This document shows, in pieces, positions 1-7,385 of a stretch of 64,000 nt of DNA (positions are counted from its first letter, which is position 1; each line of letters starts with the position of its first letter). Made by a program: the position numbers and the translations under genes. Below the pieces are notes generated by a model, which was given only the letters and a program-made list of their open reading frames with translations, had not been told where the DNA came from and searched no databases. The DNA lies in contig JAFSKN010000065.1 in assembly GCA_017448975.1 (NCBI GenBank), positions 1 through 64,000 on the forward strand, in the 5' to 3' direction. The DNA comes from Clostridia bacterium (lineage in GTDB: Bacteria; Bacillota; Clostridia; Christensenellales; Aristaeellaceae).

Positions 1-297
1 CTGTCGCTGGGAGATACGAAAGTTTGAGGGCTTCTGGCCCAAGAAAGCCGGGAAAATCCCAGGGAAAAAGCTTGCTTTTTCCTCGGGATTATTCCCTGGC
101 TTTCCCCGGATGCTTTGCATCCGGGTTGGCCGCCAAAGGCGCCCGGGCCAGAAGCACAAGGCTATCAAGTTGGTCATTTCTTCCAAGTAACAGCGGGAAC
201 TTGCTTTCTTTCTGCGTCAGGTAATTTCCGCAAGTGAGGGTCCAGGGAGATCATCTCCCTGGTCGGGGTCTGGGGCGGATAGCCCCAGGGTTCCCCT
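1..297. repeat. Long palindromic repeat element, copy 1 (left part outside the window)
   Basis: The stretch matches 24128-24430 closely, including the central inverted repeat GGCTTCTGGCCC / GGGCCAGAAGC, the nested hairpins with GGATGC..GCATCC, and the right-hand palindrome CCAGGGAGATCATCTCCCTGG. No convincing protein is encoded; the open frames inside are by-products of GC-rich palindromes. The left part seen in copy 2 lies before base 1. The 18-bp terminal repeat of copy 2 is not found at the right end here, so the element is either diverged or ends differently. Confidence 0.8.
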
Positions 298-323
298 TAT
301 TACTGATCAACACGGAGGATATC

Positions 324-1316
324 ATGACATATACTGCCGCTGAAAACCGATACGATCAAATGCAGTACCGCCGCTGCGGAGCGAGCGGAATCAAGCTGCC
401 CATGCTTTCCCTGGGCATGTGGCACAATTTCGGGGCCATCACGCCCTTTGAGACCCAGCAAAGCATCCTGCGCACGGCCTTTGACCACGGTATCACCCAT
501 TTCGACCTGGCCAACAACTACGGCCCGCCTTACGGCGAGGCAGAGCGCAATTTCGGCATCCATATGGACAGGGACTGGAAGCCCTACCGGGACGAGCTGA
601 TTCTGTCCACCAAGGCGGGCTACGATATGTGGCCGGGGCCTTACGGCAATTTTGGCAGCCGGAAATACCTGATCGCCAGTATCGACCAAAGCCTGAAACG
701 GATGCACGTGGATTATGTGGATATTTTCTACCACCACCGTCCCGACCCGGACACGCCCCTGGAGGAAACCATGGCCGCCCTGGATCACATCGTGCGGTCC
801 GGCCGGGCGCTGTACGTGGGCATTTCTAACTACAAGCCGGAGCAGGCCAAAAAGGCCATCGCCATCCTGCGGCAGCTGGGCACCCCCTGCCTGATCCACC
901 AGCCTAACTATTCCATGCTGAACCGCTGGATCGAGGACGGGCTCACCGATGTGCTGCGGGAAGAAAAGGTGGGCTGCATCTGCTTCTCTCCCCTGTCCGG
1001 CGGCCTGCTCACCGACCGGTATCTGAACGGCATCCCCGCCGATTCCCGGGCGGGCCACGATCCCCGGTTCTTAAAGCCGGACGCCATCACGGAAGAAAAG
1101 CTTACCGTCATCCGCGCCCTGAACGAGCTGGCGCGGAAGCGCGGGCAGAAACTATCCCAAATGGCGCTGCAATGGGTGCTGCGGGACGAGGTGGTCACCT
1201 CCGCCCTGATCGGGGCCAGCCGCCCCCAGCAAATTCTTGACAACATCGAAGCCGTCCACGGCCCCGCCTTTACCCAGGAGGAATTGACCCAAATCGACGC
1301 CATCCTTCGCCCGTAA
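324..1316 (+). CDS. Aldo/keto reductase, YghZ / L-glyceraldehyde 3-phosphate reductase type
   Basis: A 330-residue NADPH-dependent aldo/keto reductase, the normal length for the YghZ (Gpr) branch that reduces L-glyceraldehyde 3-phosphate and other aldehydes. The family's catalytic tetrad is visible: Asp61 and Tyr66 in FDLANNYG, Lys97 in LSTKAGY, and His in FYHHRPDPDTP (about 137). The start is ATG 324, preceded by GGAGG at 314-318; an earlier in-frame start at 234 would begin inside the palindromic repeat and is less likely. It stands alone, with its own promoter not recognised. The substrate is inferred from subfamily likeness only. Confidence 0.9.
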   Translation: MTYTAAENRYDQMQYRRCGASGIKLPMLSLGMWHNFGAITPFETQQSILRTAFDHGITHFDLANNYGPPYGEAERNFGIHMDRDWKPYRDELILSTKAGYDMWPGPYGNFGSRKYLIASIDQSLKRMHVDYVDIFYHHRPDPDTPLEETMAALDHIVRSGRALYVGISNYKPEQAKKAIAILRQLGTPCLIHQPNYSMLNRWIEDGLTDVLREEKVGCICFSPLSGGLLTDRYLNGIPADSRAGHDPRFLKPDAITEEKLTVIRALNELARKRGQKLSQMALQWVLRDEVVTSALIGASRPQQILDNIEAVHGPAFTQEELTQIDAILRP

Positions 1317-1333
1317 ACCTTTGCCATCAGTCC

Positions 1334-1362
1334 TTGCAATATCGGAAAAAATCGGGTATAAT
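1334..1362 (+). promoter_or_regulatory. Sigma-A-type promoter for the P-loop protein/thrC/SpoU operon
   Basis: TTGCAA at 1334-1339 and TATAAT at 1357-1362 are separated by 17 bases. They lie 35 bases upstream of the ATG at 1397, downstream of the preceding stop codon at 1316. Confidence 0.75.
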
Positions 1363-1396
1363 GGATGTATCAAAACAAGCAAAGGGGGTTTTTCCC

Positions 1397-1807
1397 ATGA
1401 TACAGGTGATTCACGGCAAGAAAGGTTCCGGCAAAACCAAGCGGATTCTGGATCAGGCCAACGACGCCATCAAGGAACACAAGGGAGACGTCATCTTCAT
1501 CGACGACGATAACCGGTATATGTACGATCTGCGCCACGAGGTGCGCTTTGTCAACGCAGGCGAGTACGGCAGCGACAGCCCGGAAATGTTTTTCGGCTTC
1601 CTGTGCGGCATGCTGGCCCAGAATTTTGACATCAGCGTGATTTTCGTGGACGCGTTCCTCAAGCTGGTGAAAACCGAAGTGGAAAATACGGAAAAATTCT
1701 TTGCCCGTCTGGATCGGCTGAGCGAGCAGCACAACGTGCAGTTCGTGCTGTCCGTCAGCTGCGATGATACTGTCGCGCCTGAATTCATCAAGAAATACTT
1801 CATCTGA
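1397..1807 (+). CDS. Small P-loop ATP-binding protein of unknown role
   Basis: A 136-residue soluble protein beginning MIQVIHGKKGSGKTK, with a Walker A motif (GKKGSGKT) at residues 7-14. A hydrophobic strand with acidic end, VIFIDDD, and a second, ISVIFVDAF, could supply the Walker B aspartate. The start is ATG 1397 after AAAGGGGG at 1381-1388; the longer frame from 1334 overlaps the promoter. It lies 17 bases before thrC and seems to share its operon. Proteins like this are often labelled only as ATP-binding or, loosely, PilT-like, but no secretion-ATPase domains are present. Function unknown. Confidence 0.8.
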   Translation: MIQVIHGKKGSGKTKRILDQANDAIKEHKGDVIFIDDDNRYMYDLRHEVRFVNAGEYGSDSPEMFFGFLCGMLAQNFDISVIFVDAFLKLVKTEVENTEKFFARLDRLSEQHNVQFVLSVSCDDTVAPEFIKKYFI

Positions 1808-1824
1808 GATCGAGGACAAACGCT

Positions 1825-3315
1825 ATGCCTTTTATCAGCACCCGGGGGGCGGAGGCCGTTTCCGCTCCCCAGGCCATCGTGCGCGGCATCGCCGCCGATG
1901 GCGGATTGTATGTGCCTGTTTCCCTGCCCCATCTCTGCAAAGCCGATTTTGAAGCCCTGGCCCGCATGGATTATCCCAGCCGGGCCGCCCGCACGCTGGC
2001 CCTGACCCTGGACGGGTTCGCCGAGGAAGAACTGCTGTCCATGGCCCGGGACGCTTACGCCCGGTTTGATGACCCCGCCATCGCCCCCGTCAAAGCCCTG
2101 TCCCATGGCCGGTACGTGCTGGAGCTGTTCCACGGCCCCACTTTGGCCTTTAAGGACATGGCTTTGCAGTTTCTGCCCCGCCTGCTCACCGCTTCCGCCC
2201 GCAAGGAGGGCGAACAGCGGGAAATTGCCATCCTGACCGCCACCAGCGGCGACACCGGCAAGGCGGCCTTAGAGGGCTTCCGGGACGTGCCCGGCACCTC
2301 CGTCACCGTGTTCTATCCCCAAGGCGGCGTCAGCGCCGTGCAGGAAAAGCAGATGGTCACCAGCCAAGGCAGGAACGTGCACGTCTGCGCTGTAAAAGGC
2401 AATTTTGACGACGCCCAGACCGGCGTGAAGACCCTGTTCGGCGATCCCGCTTTCCGGGCGGAAATGAACAAAAGGGGCAAGACCCTGTCTTCCGCCAATT
2501 CCATCAATTTGGGCCGTTTAGCTCCCCAGATCGCCTATTACCTGTCCGCCTGCGCCGACCTGCTGGCAAGCGGGGCCATCGATTGGGAAGCCGGTCTGAA
2601 TATCTGCGTGCCCACGGGCAATTTCGGCAACATCTTAGCCGCCTGGTATGCCCGCCGCATGGGTGCGCCCATCCGCCGCCTGATCTGCGCCAGCAACCGC
2701 AACGACGTGCTGACGGACTTCATCCGCACCGGCGTGTATGACCGCCGCCGTCCCTTCCATAAGACCATCTCCCCCTCCATGGACATCCTGATTTCCTCCA
2801 ATCTGGAACGGTTTCTGCTGGAACTGGCAGAGGGGAATGCCGATCAGGTGCGCGCCTGGATGGAGCAGCTGAAAGCGGAGGGCCGCTATGAAATCAGCGA
2901 TGCCCAGAAGGAAACGCTGAAAAGCGTATTCTTCGGCGGCTGCGCCGGGGACGAAAGGACGTGCGAAGCCATCGCCCATTATTGGCGGGAAGAAAAATAT
3001 TTGCTGGATCCCCACACCGCCGTGGCCGCCGCCGTGGCCGGGGATTACCGCAGGGAAACCGGGGATAATAATCCCCTGCTGATCGTTTCCACCGCCAGCC
3101 CCTACAAATTCGCCGCCGACGTGGCGAAGGCCATCGGCGTGGAAGTTCAGGGCGACGCTTTCGACGCGGGAGCGGCGCTGGAAAGCGCCACCGGGGTACC
3201 CGCCCCCAAGGCCATTACGGCGCTCAAATTCCTGCCCGTGCTGCATACCCAGGTATGCGATAAGGACAACATGGGCCAGGCGGTGCTGGACGCCTTTGAC
3301 GGACGGCAAGCATGA
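1825..3315 (+). CDS. thrC: Threonine synthase
   Basis: A PLP enzyme of 496 residues that converts O-phosphohomoserine to threonine plus phosphate, the last step of threonine synthesis. It has the bacterial ThrC start (FISTRGAE..AP..AIVRGIAADGGLYVP), the PLP lysine at about residue 110 in HGPTLAFKDMALQ, and the phosphate-binding stretch ATSGDTGKAA. Length and domain order fit the long ThrC class. Its stop overlaps the ATG of the methyltransferase gene by four bases (ATGA), which implies translational coupling. Confidence 0.97.
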   Translation: MPFISTRGAEAVSAPQAIVRGIAADGGLYVPVSLPHLCKADFEALARMDYPSRAARTLALTLDGFAEEELLSMARDAYARFDDPAIAPVKALSHGRYVLELFHGPTLAFKDMALQFLPRLLTASARKEGEQREIAILTATSGDTGKAALEGFRDVPGTSVTVFYPQGGVSAVQEKQMVTSQGRNVHVCAVKGNFDDAQTGVKTLFGDPAFRAEMNKRGKTLSSANSINLGRLAPQIAYYLSACADLLASGAIDWEAGLNICVPTGNFGNILAAWYARRMGAPIRRLICASNRNDVLTDFIRTGVYDRRRPFHKTISPSMDILISSNLERFLLELAEGNADQVRAWMEQLKAEGRYEISDAQKETLKSVFFGGCAGDERTCEAIAHYWREEKYLLDPHTAVAAAVAGDYRRETGDNNPLLIVSTASPYKFAADVAKAIGVEVQGDAFDAGAALESATGVPAPKAITALKFLPVLHTQVCDKDNMGQAVLDAFDGRQA

Positions 3316-4151
3316 AAACCCAGAAATTGTACGCCCGGAACGCGGAATTTCAGCGCTTTGAAACGCTGAAACGCAACCGGGAAAAGCGCACGCGCCAGGG
3401 CTTGGCTTTCATGGAAGGCGTGCAGATGGTGGAGCAGGCCATTTCCCACGGCTGGCGGTTTTACGCCATGGCCGTGGCGGACGGCAAGCGCCTGTCCGGC
3501 TGGGCGGAAGACATGATCGGAAAAGCCAAGCCGGAAACCCTGTACCAAATGGCCCCGGAGCTCCATGCCGAACTCAGCGACCGGGAAAATCCCTGCGAGA
3601 TCATCGGCCTGGTGTACGCCCGCACGGACGGCCTGGAACGGATGGCGGAAGCGGCTCAAATCAGCGACGCCCCGCCGATGTTTACGCTGTTTGACCGGCC
3701 CGCCGCTCCCGGCAATTTGGGCACCTTCCTGCGCTCCGCCGACGCTTTCGGAGCCACCGGCGCCATCGTCACCGGACACGCGGCGGATTTCTACGATCCC
3801 CAGTGCATCCGGGCCAGCGTGGGCACGGTTTTCGCCCTGCCCTTCGGGGAGCTTCCCAGCGCCGAAGCGGCGGTGGAATGGCTGCGCAATCAGCCCAGCC
3901 GCCCCCTGATCGTGGGCACCAGCGCCAGGGGCACCAAGAACTTGTCGGAAATCGATCTCACCGGCCCCGTTGCCCTGGTCATCGGCAACGAAACCTTCGG
4001 CCTGTCCCGCGCCTGGAAGGAGCAGTGCGACATTCTGGCCCGCATCCCCATCTGCGGCGCGGCGTCCAGCCTGAACGCGGGCAGCGCCGCCACGGTGTGC
4101 TTCTACGAGGTCAGCCGCCAGCGCATGGAAAAGGGCCTGCCGCCCCGATAG
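3312..4151 (+). CDS. SpoU/TrmH-family RNA 2'-O-ribose methyltransferase
   Basis: A 279-residue SPOUT-fold methyltransferase expected to use S-adenosylmethionine to methylate a ribose in rRNA or tRNA. The N-terminal part (FEGVQMVEQAI-like) is the substrate-binding region of the SpoU family. The C-terminal half has the knot motifs: PGNLGTFLRSADAFGA (motif 1, with the catalytic Arg), VALVIGNETFGLS (motif 2) and ICGAASSLNAGSAATVCFYE (motif 3). It is coupled to thrC by a 4-base overlap. The RNA target cannot be told from sequence. Confidence 0.92.
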   Translation: MKTQKLYARNAEFQRFETLKRNREKRTRQGLAFMEGVQMVEQAISHGWRFYAMAVADGKRLSGWAEDMIGKAKPETLYQMAPELHAELSDRENPCEIIGLVYARTDGLERMAEAAQISDAPPMFTLFDRPAAPGNLGTFLRSADAFGATGAIVTGHAADFYDPQCIRASVGTVFALPFGELPSAEAAVEWLRNQPSRPLIVGTSARGTKNLSEIDLTGPVALVIGNETFGLSRAWKEQCDILARIPICGAASSLNAGSAATVCFYEVSRQRMEKGLPPR

Positions 4152-4178
4152 GGCTTCAAGAAAATTTTTCCAGAAATG

Positions 4179-4206
4179 TTTCAAACCCGGAAAAATGGTG
4201 TATATT
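4179..4206 (+). promoter_or_regulatory. Probable promoter of the rubrerythrin gene
   Basis: TTTCAA at 4179-4184 and TATATT at 4201-4206 with a 16-base spacer, 62 bases before the rubrerythrin ATG and after the methyltransferase stop at 4151. Confidence 0.5.
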
Positions 4207-4268
4207 CATATTGTACAGTCCGCCGGATGTCCCGGCGTGCGTGATAAATGAAAGGGAGGAATGTCATC

Positions 4269-4811
4269 ATGAAATGGGTATGTCAGGTTTGCGGATTCGT
4301 TTGGGAAGGTGAACAGCCCCCGGAAAAGTGCCCCCAGTGCAAAGCCCCCGCTTCCAAATTCACCAAGCAGGACGCTGAAATGACCTGGGCCGCCGAGCAC
4401 GTTGTGGGCGTTGCGCAGGGTGTGCCGGAAGACATCATTGCCGATCTGCGTTCCAACTTCACCGGCGAATGCTCCGAAGTGGGCATGTACCTGGCCATGG
4501 GCCGCGTCGCCGCCCGGGAAGGCTATCCCGAAATCGCCGAATACTGGAAGACCGCCGCTTGGGAAGAAGCCGAGCATGCCGCCAAGTTCGCCGAGCTGCT
4601 GGGCGAAGTGCTCACCGACAGCACCGAAAAGAACCTGAAAATGCGCGTGGAAGCTGAAAACGGCGCCACCGCCGGCAAGACCGACCTGGCTAAGAGAGCG
4701 AAAGCCCTGAACCTGGACGCCATCCACGACACCGTGCATGAAATGGCGAGGGACGAAGCCAGACACGGCAAGGCGTTCGCCGGACTGCTGAAAAGGTACT
4801 TCGGGAAGTAA
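4269..4811 (+). CDS. Rubrerythrin with N-terminal rubredoxin domain (reverse type)
   Basis: A 180-residue non-haem iron peroxidase that detoxifies hydrogen peroxide in anaerobes. The rubredoxin iron site comes first (Cys5, Cys8, Cys21, Cys24 in CQVCG..CPQCKAP), followed by the ferritin-like four-helix domain with the diiron motifs [13 protein letters not shown] and DEARH. This order is the reverse of classical rubrerythrin and is typical of Clostridia. ATG 4269 is chosen because AGGGAGG at 4253-4259 is well spaced; an upstream in-frame start lies before that site. It is monocistronic, with its own promoter and terminator. Confidence 0.95.
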   Translation: MKWVCQVCGFVWEGEQPPEKCPQCKAPASKFTKQDAEMTWAAEHVVGVAQGVPEDIIADLRSNFTGECSEVGMYLAMGRVAAREGYPEIAEYWKTAAWEEAEHAAKFAELLGEVLTDSTEKNLKMRVEAENGATAGKTDLAKRAKALNLDAIHDTVHEMARDEARHGKAFAGLLKRYFGK

Positions 4812-4836
4812 GAAACAAGAAAAATCAACACTTTTT

Positions 4837-4872
4837 AAGAGGATCGTTCCACGCGGACGATCTTCTTTTTCC
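4837..4872 (+). terminator. Rho-independent terminator after the rubrerythrin gene
   Basis: An 11-bp stem (AAGAGGATCGT with ACGATCTTCTT, one G-U pair) at 4837-4867 runs into a T-rich tail. Confidence 0.85.
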
Positions 4873-4967
4873 CCTTTTTCCTTCCTTCAATGATAATCCT
4901 CTGTCTTTTCGCCCGTTTCGCGTCATTTTGAAAAATGCCTGTGCCGGTTGGAAGGCCGCTTTTTTCG

Positions 4968-4996
4968 TTGATTTATACAGCGGGCTATGCTATAAT
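4968..4996 (+). promoter_or_regulatory. Promoter of the LoaP/NusG-like gene
   Basis: TTGATT at 4968-4973 and a perfect TATAAT at 4991-4996, 17-base spacer. It predicts an untranslated leader of roughly 85 bases before the ATG at 5091. Confidence 0.8.
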
Positions 4997-5006
4997 CGAA
5001 TCGTGA

Positions 5007-5046
5007 GGATGGGCGGGCCCCGTTTGATGACCGGCGCCGCCCATCC
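5007..5046 (+). promoter_or_regulatory. Leader hairpin ahead of the LoaP/NusG-like gene
   Basis: A perfect 10-bp stem pairs GGATGGGCGG (5007-5016) with CCGCCCATCC (5037-5046); TGTTTT follows at 5051-5056. It lies right after the promoter start region. It could be a weak attenuator or a recognition element for processive antitermination. Seen: the stem. Inferred: any regulatory role. Confidence 0.5.
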
Positions 5047-5090
5047 GCGCTGTTTTCCTGCAAGCGTTGCAATAGAGGGGATGGATACCT

Positions 5091-5597
5091 ATGTACACTT
5101 ATTGCCTGTTCTGCGAAACGGGAAAATGCGATTATGTGGCAAGGGCCCTCATGCAGAAAATCTCCTGCCGCGCCATCTATCCCAAGCAGGTGCAGCATAC
5201 CTGGGCCAAGGGGAAAATGGTGGACATCGTTCACGACCTGCTGCCGGGCTATGTGTTCCTGTATGTGGAGGACAATCCGCTGGATATCGCCTTGCTCCGC
5301 AATGTTCAGGGAGTCATCCGGTGCCTTTCCTCCCAGGACAGGCAATTTGAGCTGACCGGCAGCGATGAACAGTTCGCCCTGATGCTGCTGGAAAAGGACG
5401 GCGTGATCGGGAAAACCAAGGTATACGAAGAAGGGCAGATGATCCGCATCTGCCAGGGGGCCTTTGAGGGCATGGAAACGAAGATTCTGAAGGTGAACCG
5501 CAGGAACATGCGGATGCAGATCGAAATCCCCTTCGCCAGCCAGAAAATCAAAACCTGGGTGGAATACGAAATCGTAAAGGCCGTTGACGAAGCGTAA
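5091..5597 (+). CDS. NusG-family specialised antiterminator (LoaP-like)
   Basis: A 168-residue NusG paralogue. The NGN domain occupies about residues 1-105 and begins with the LoaP-like YCLFCETGK, then DLLPGYVFLYVE, which matches the GY(V/I)F core of NGN domains. A KOW-like region follows (IRICQGAFEGMETKILKVN, about 117-135). LoaP proteins bind RNA polymerase and let it read through terminators in long operons, often for polysaccharides or secondary metabolites. No such operon adjoins here; the gene has its own promoter, leader hairpin and terminator. Housekeeping nusG normally sits by secE/rplK, so this is unlikely to be it. Confidence 0.8.
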   Translation: MYTYCLFCETGKCDYVARALMQKISCRAIYPKQVQHTWAKGKMVDIVHDLLPGYVFLYVEDNPLDIALLRNVQGVIRCLSSQDRQFELTGSDEQFALMLLEKDGVIGKTKVYEEGQMIRICQGAFEGMETKILKVNRRNMRMQIEIPFASQKIKTWVEYEIVKAVDEA

Positions 5598-5627
5598 AGC
5601 GCTGATGGGAAACTTTGACGCGGCCAG

Positions 5628-5654
5628 GGCGTGTGGCGTCCACACGCCTTTTTA
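5628..5654 (+). terminator. Terminator after the LoaP/NusG-like gene
   Basis: Perfect 9-bp stem GGCGTGTGG / CCACACGCC with loop CGT, followed by TTTTTATTTTT. It also lies just past the luxS stop codon, so the two convergent genes end on either side of it. Confidence 0.9.
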
Positions 5655-5674
5655 TTTTTCCCGCCGCGGGGCGA

Positions 5675-6199
5675 TCACGAATCGTAGAATTGCCGTCCGT
5701 CCTCCGTTACCAGCCGTTCCGCTTTCGGGTATTCAAAGATTTCGGGCTTTCCGGCGTTGGCAATAAGGTAATCCGCGAATCGCGCGGCGTACCACTTGGC
5801 CATCTCCAGGTTGTGCATGCGGAAGTAGCCGCAGTTCTTGGCCGTGGCGCCGGGAACGGTTTCCGCTTCCTGGACGGACTGAAAAGCGCGCAGCAGCAGA
5901 TCATAAATTTCCCGGGGCGGACGGCTGCCCTTCAGGATCAGGTAAAACCCGGTCAGGCATCCCATGGGGCCCCAATAGATGATTTCATCCTTCCAGACGG
6001 GGTCATTCCGCAAGTACGTGGCAATGATGTGCTCCAGCGAGTGCATGGCCGCCACGTCGATAGCCGGTTCTCTGTTCGGACGGCACAGCCTGACGTCGTA
6101 AGTCGTCACCGCGCCGCCGCCCACCTGATCCGCCCGGCTGAAAAAAATGCCGGGAACGATGGCCCTGTGGTCCACGGAAAAGCTCGGTATCAGTTCCAT
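5675..6199 (-). CDS. luxS: S-ribosylhomocysteine lyase LuxS
   Basis: A 174-residue metalloenzyme that splits S-ribosylhomocysteine into homocysteine and DPD, the AI-2 precursor, in the activated methyl cycle. Metal ligands are visible as His53 and His57 in HSLEH and Cys123 in NCGYFRMH; the catalytic Glu56 and Cys81 (WGPMGCLTGFY) are present. ATG 6199 is preferred, with GGGG at 6208-6211; a TTG 18 bases upstream is in frame but has a poorer ribosome site. The gene stands alone and converges with the LoaP-like gene. Confidence 0.97.
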   Translation of the reverse strand: MELIPSFSVDHRAIVPGIFFSRADQVGGGAVTTYDVRLCRPNREPAIDVAAMHSLEHIIATYLRNDPVWKDEIIYWGPMGCLTGFYLILKGSRPPREIYDLLLRAFQSVQEAETVPGATAKNCGYFRMHNLEMAKWYAARFADYLIANAGKPEIFEYPKAERLVTEDGRQFYDS

Positions 6200-6237
6200 A
6201 ACTGTATCCCCTTTCAATCCTTGATTGTTCGCACCTT

Positions 6238-6266
6238 ATTATACAGAAGAACCGGCAAAACCGCAA
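6238..6266 (-). promoter_or_regulatory. luxS promoter
   Basis: On the minus strand, TTGCGG (6266-6261) and TATAAT (6243-6238) are 17 bases apart, 39 bases upstream of the luxS ATG. Confidence 0.7.
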
Positions 6267-6310
6267 CCCCGGCGCAGCTTCCGCAGCGGAAAAGCGCGCC
6301 GGGGTTTTTC
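6265..6310 (+). terminator. Terminator-like hairpin between luxS and the pilus operon
   Basis: AACCCCGGCGC (6265-6275) pairs with GCGCCGGGGTT (6296-6306) and is followed by TTTCTT. No plus-strand gene ends here, so it may insulate the pilus operon from read-through past 5654. Its left arm touches the luxS -35 box on the other strand. Confidence 0.55.
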
Positions 6311-6366
6311 TTCGTATTTTCCGCGTTTCCTGCCCCAGATTCCCGTGCGCTCCCGCGAACTGACTC

Positions 6367-6395
6367 TTGACAATGCATAAAAAGAAGTATAAAAT
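6367..6395 (+). promoter_or_regulatory. Promoter of the pilus/secretion operon
   Basis: Consensus TTGACA at 6367-6372 and TAAAAT at 6390-6395 with a 17-base spacer. It precedes an untranslated leader of about 155 bases. Confidence 0.75.
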
Positions 6396-6558
6396 TCTTT
6401 GATGGGATAATGTATGTCTTTTATCAAACAGTCGGCGGGATTCCCGGTTTTTCCCTTGGGATTTTTCAATGGAGCCGCGCCGATTTTCCGCGCTTTTCCA
6501 AACAGCACCGGATCAGGCAGTCCATGGCTGTCCGATCATATCAGAAAGGGGATGCAGG
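6396..6558 (+). other. Long untranslated leader of the pilus operon
   Basis: About 155 bases between promoter and start codon contain no recognisable gene. Pilus operons in Clostridia are sometimes under c-di-GMP riboswitches, but I do not find that riboswitch's conserved core here. The leader ends in AAAGGGG at 6545-6551, the ribosome site for the TTG start. Confidence 0.4.
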
Positions 6559-7371
6559 TTGAAGAAAAAAATCCTGCTGTGCCTGATAGCAGCGCTGCTG
6601 CTGTCGGCTGGCAGCGGCCTGCTGTGCGCCGCTGCCGACGCCAAATGGCCGGAGGGTTCCCGCGGCGGAAAGAAAACCGACGGAAAAATGACGCTGGATT
6701 TGACCAACGTTTCCGAAGGCTACTTTATGGCCGCCGTCAGCAAAAAAACCAGCCACCGCATGAAGCTGCGCGTTACGAAGGATGGCCAAACGCTGACCTA
6801 CGACCTGAACGGCGACGGTGAATTCGAGGTTTTCCCGCTTCAGCTTGGCAGCGGAAAATACGATATATCGCTTTATGAAAACGTATCCGGCAAAAAGTAT
6901 TCCAGCGCCGGGAAAATTTCCGTCAAGGTCACCCTGACCCGGGAGGACGGCTGTTTCCTCTATCCCAATCAGTACGTGAATTACAATGAACTCACCAAGG
7001 CCGTAGCGGCAGCCAATGAGCTGTGCGCCGGAAAAAGCGAGAGGGAAATCTATACCCTGGTCCGCAAATATATGATGGAAAATTACGGTTACGACTTCAT
7101 CAAGTCCGTCACCGTGCCCGCCGGCGAGCTGCCCGATATCGACGGCTGCTACGATAAGAAGATGGGCGTATGCCAGGATCTTTCCGCGCTGATGGTGTGC
7201 ATGCTCCGCTCCCAGGGGATCCCCGCCAGGCTGATGATCGGCTATGCGGATAAAAATTACCACGCCTGGACGGTCACCTCCATCGAATCAAAAGAAGTGC
7301 TTTTCGACCCAACCGCCGCGCTCAACGCGATCAGCAAGCCTATAAGCTATTCCGTTGAACGCTACTATTGA
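6559..7371 (+). CDS. Exported transglutaminase-like cysteine peptidase-fold protein
   Basis: A 270-residue protein with an N-terminal signal/anchor (basic KKK then a leucine-rich core), a middle beta-rich region, and a C-terminal transglutaminase-core domain. The Cys-His-Asp triad is visible: Cys in GVCQDLSALM, His in YHAWTV and Asp in LFDPTAA. The start is an unusual TTG at 6559 with AAAGGGG seven bases upstream; the only nearby ATG (6552) is out of frame. It is first in the pilus operon, ending directly at the AGGAGG of the next gene. It probably acts outside the membrane, perhaps on wall or pilus components; the substrate is unknown. Confidence 0.8.
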   Translation: MKKKILLCLIAALLLSAGSGLLCAAADAKWPEGSRGGKKTDGKMTLDLTNVSEGYFMAAVSKKTSHRMKLRVTKDGQTLTYDLNGDGEFEVFPLQLGSGKYDISLYENVSGKKYSSAGKISVKVTLTREDGCFLYPNQYVNYNELTKAVAAANELCAGKSEREIYTLVRKYMMENYGYDFIKSVTVPAGELPDIDGCYDKKMGVCQDLSALMVCMLRSQGIPARLMIGYADKNYHAWTVTSIESKEVLFDPTAALNAISKPISYSVERYY

Positions 7372-7385
7372 GGAGGTTTTCGATC

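Noticed and set aside
24..224. Open frames within the palindromic element (also 24008-24479)
   Set aside because: They follow hairpin sequence in both copies, with different frames and no shared protein.
6396..6558. Possible c-di-GMP riboswitch before the pilus operon
   Set aside because: The leader length fits, but the conserved core of that riboswitch is not found.
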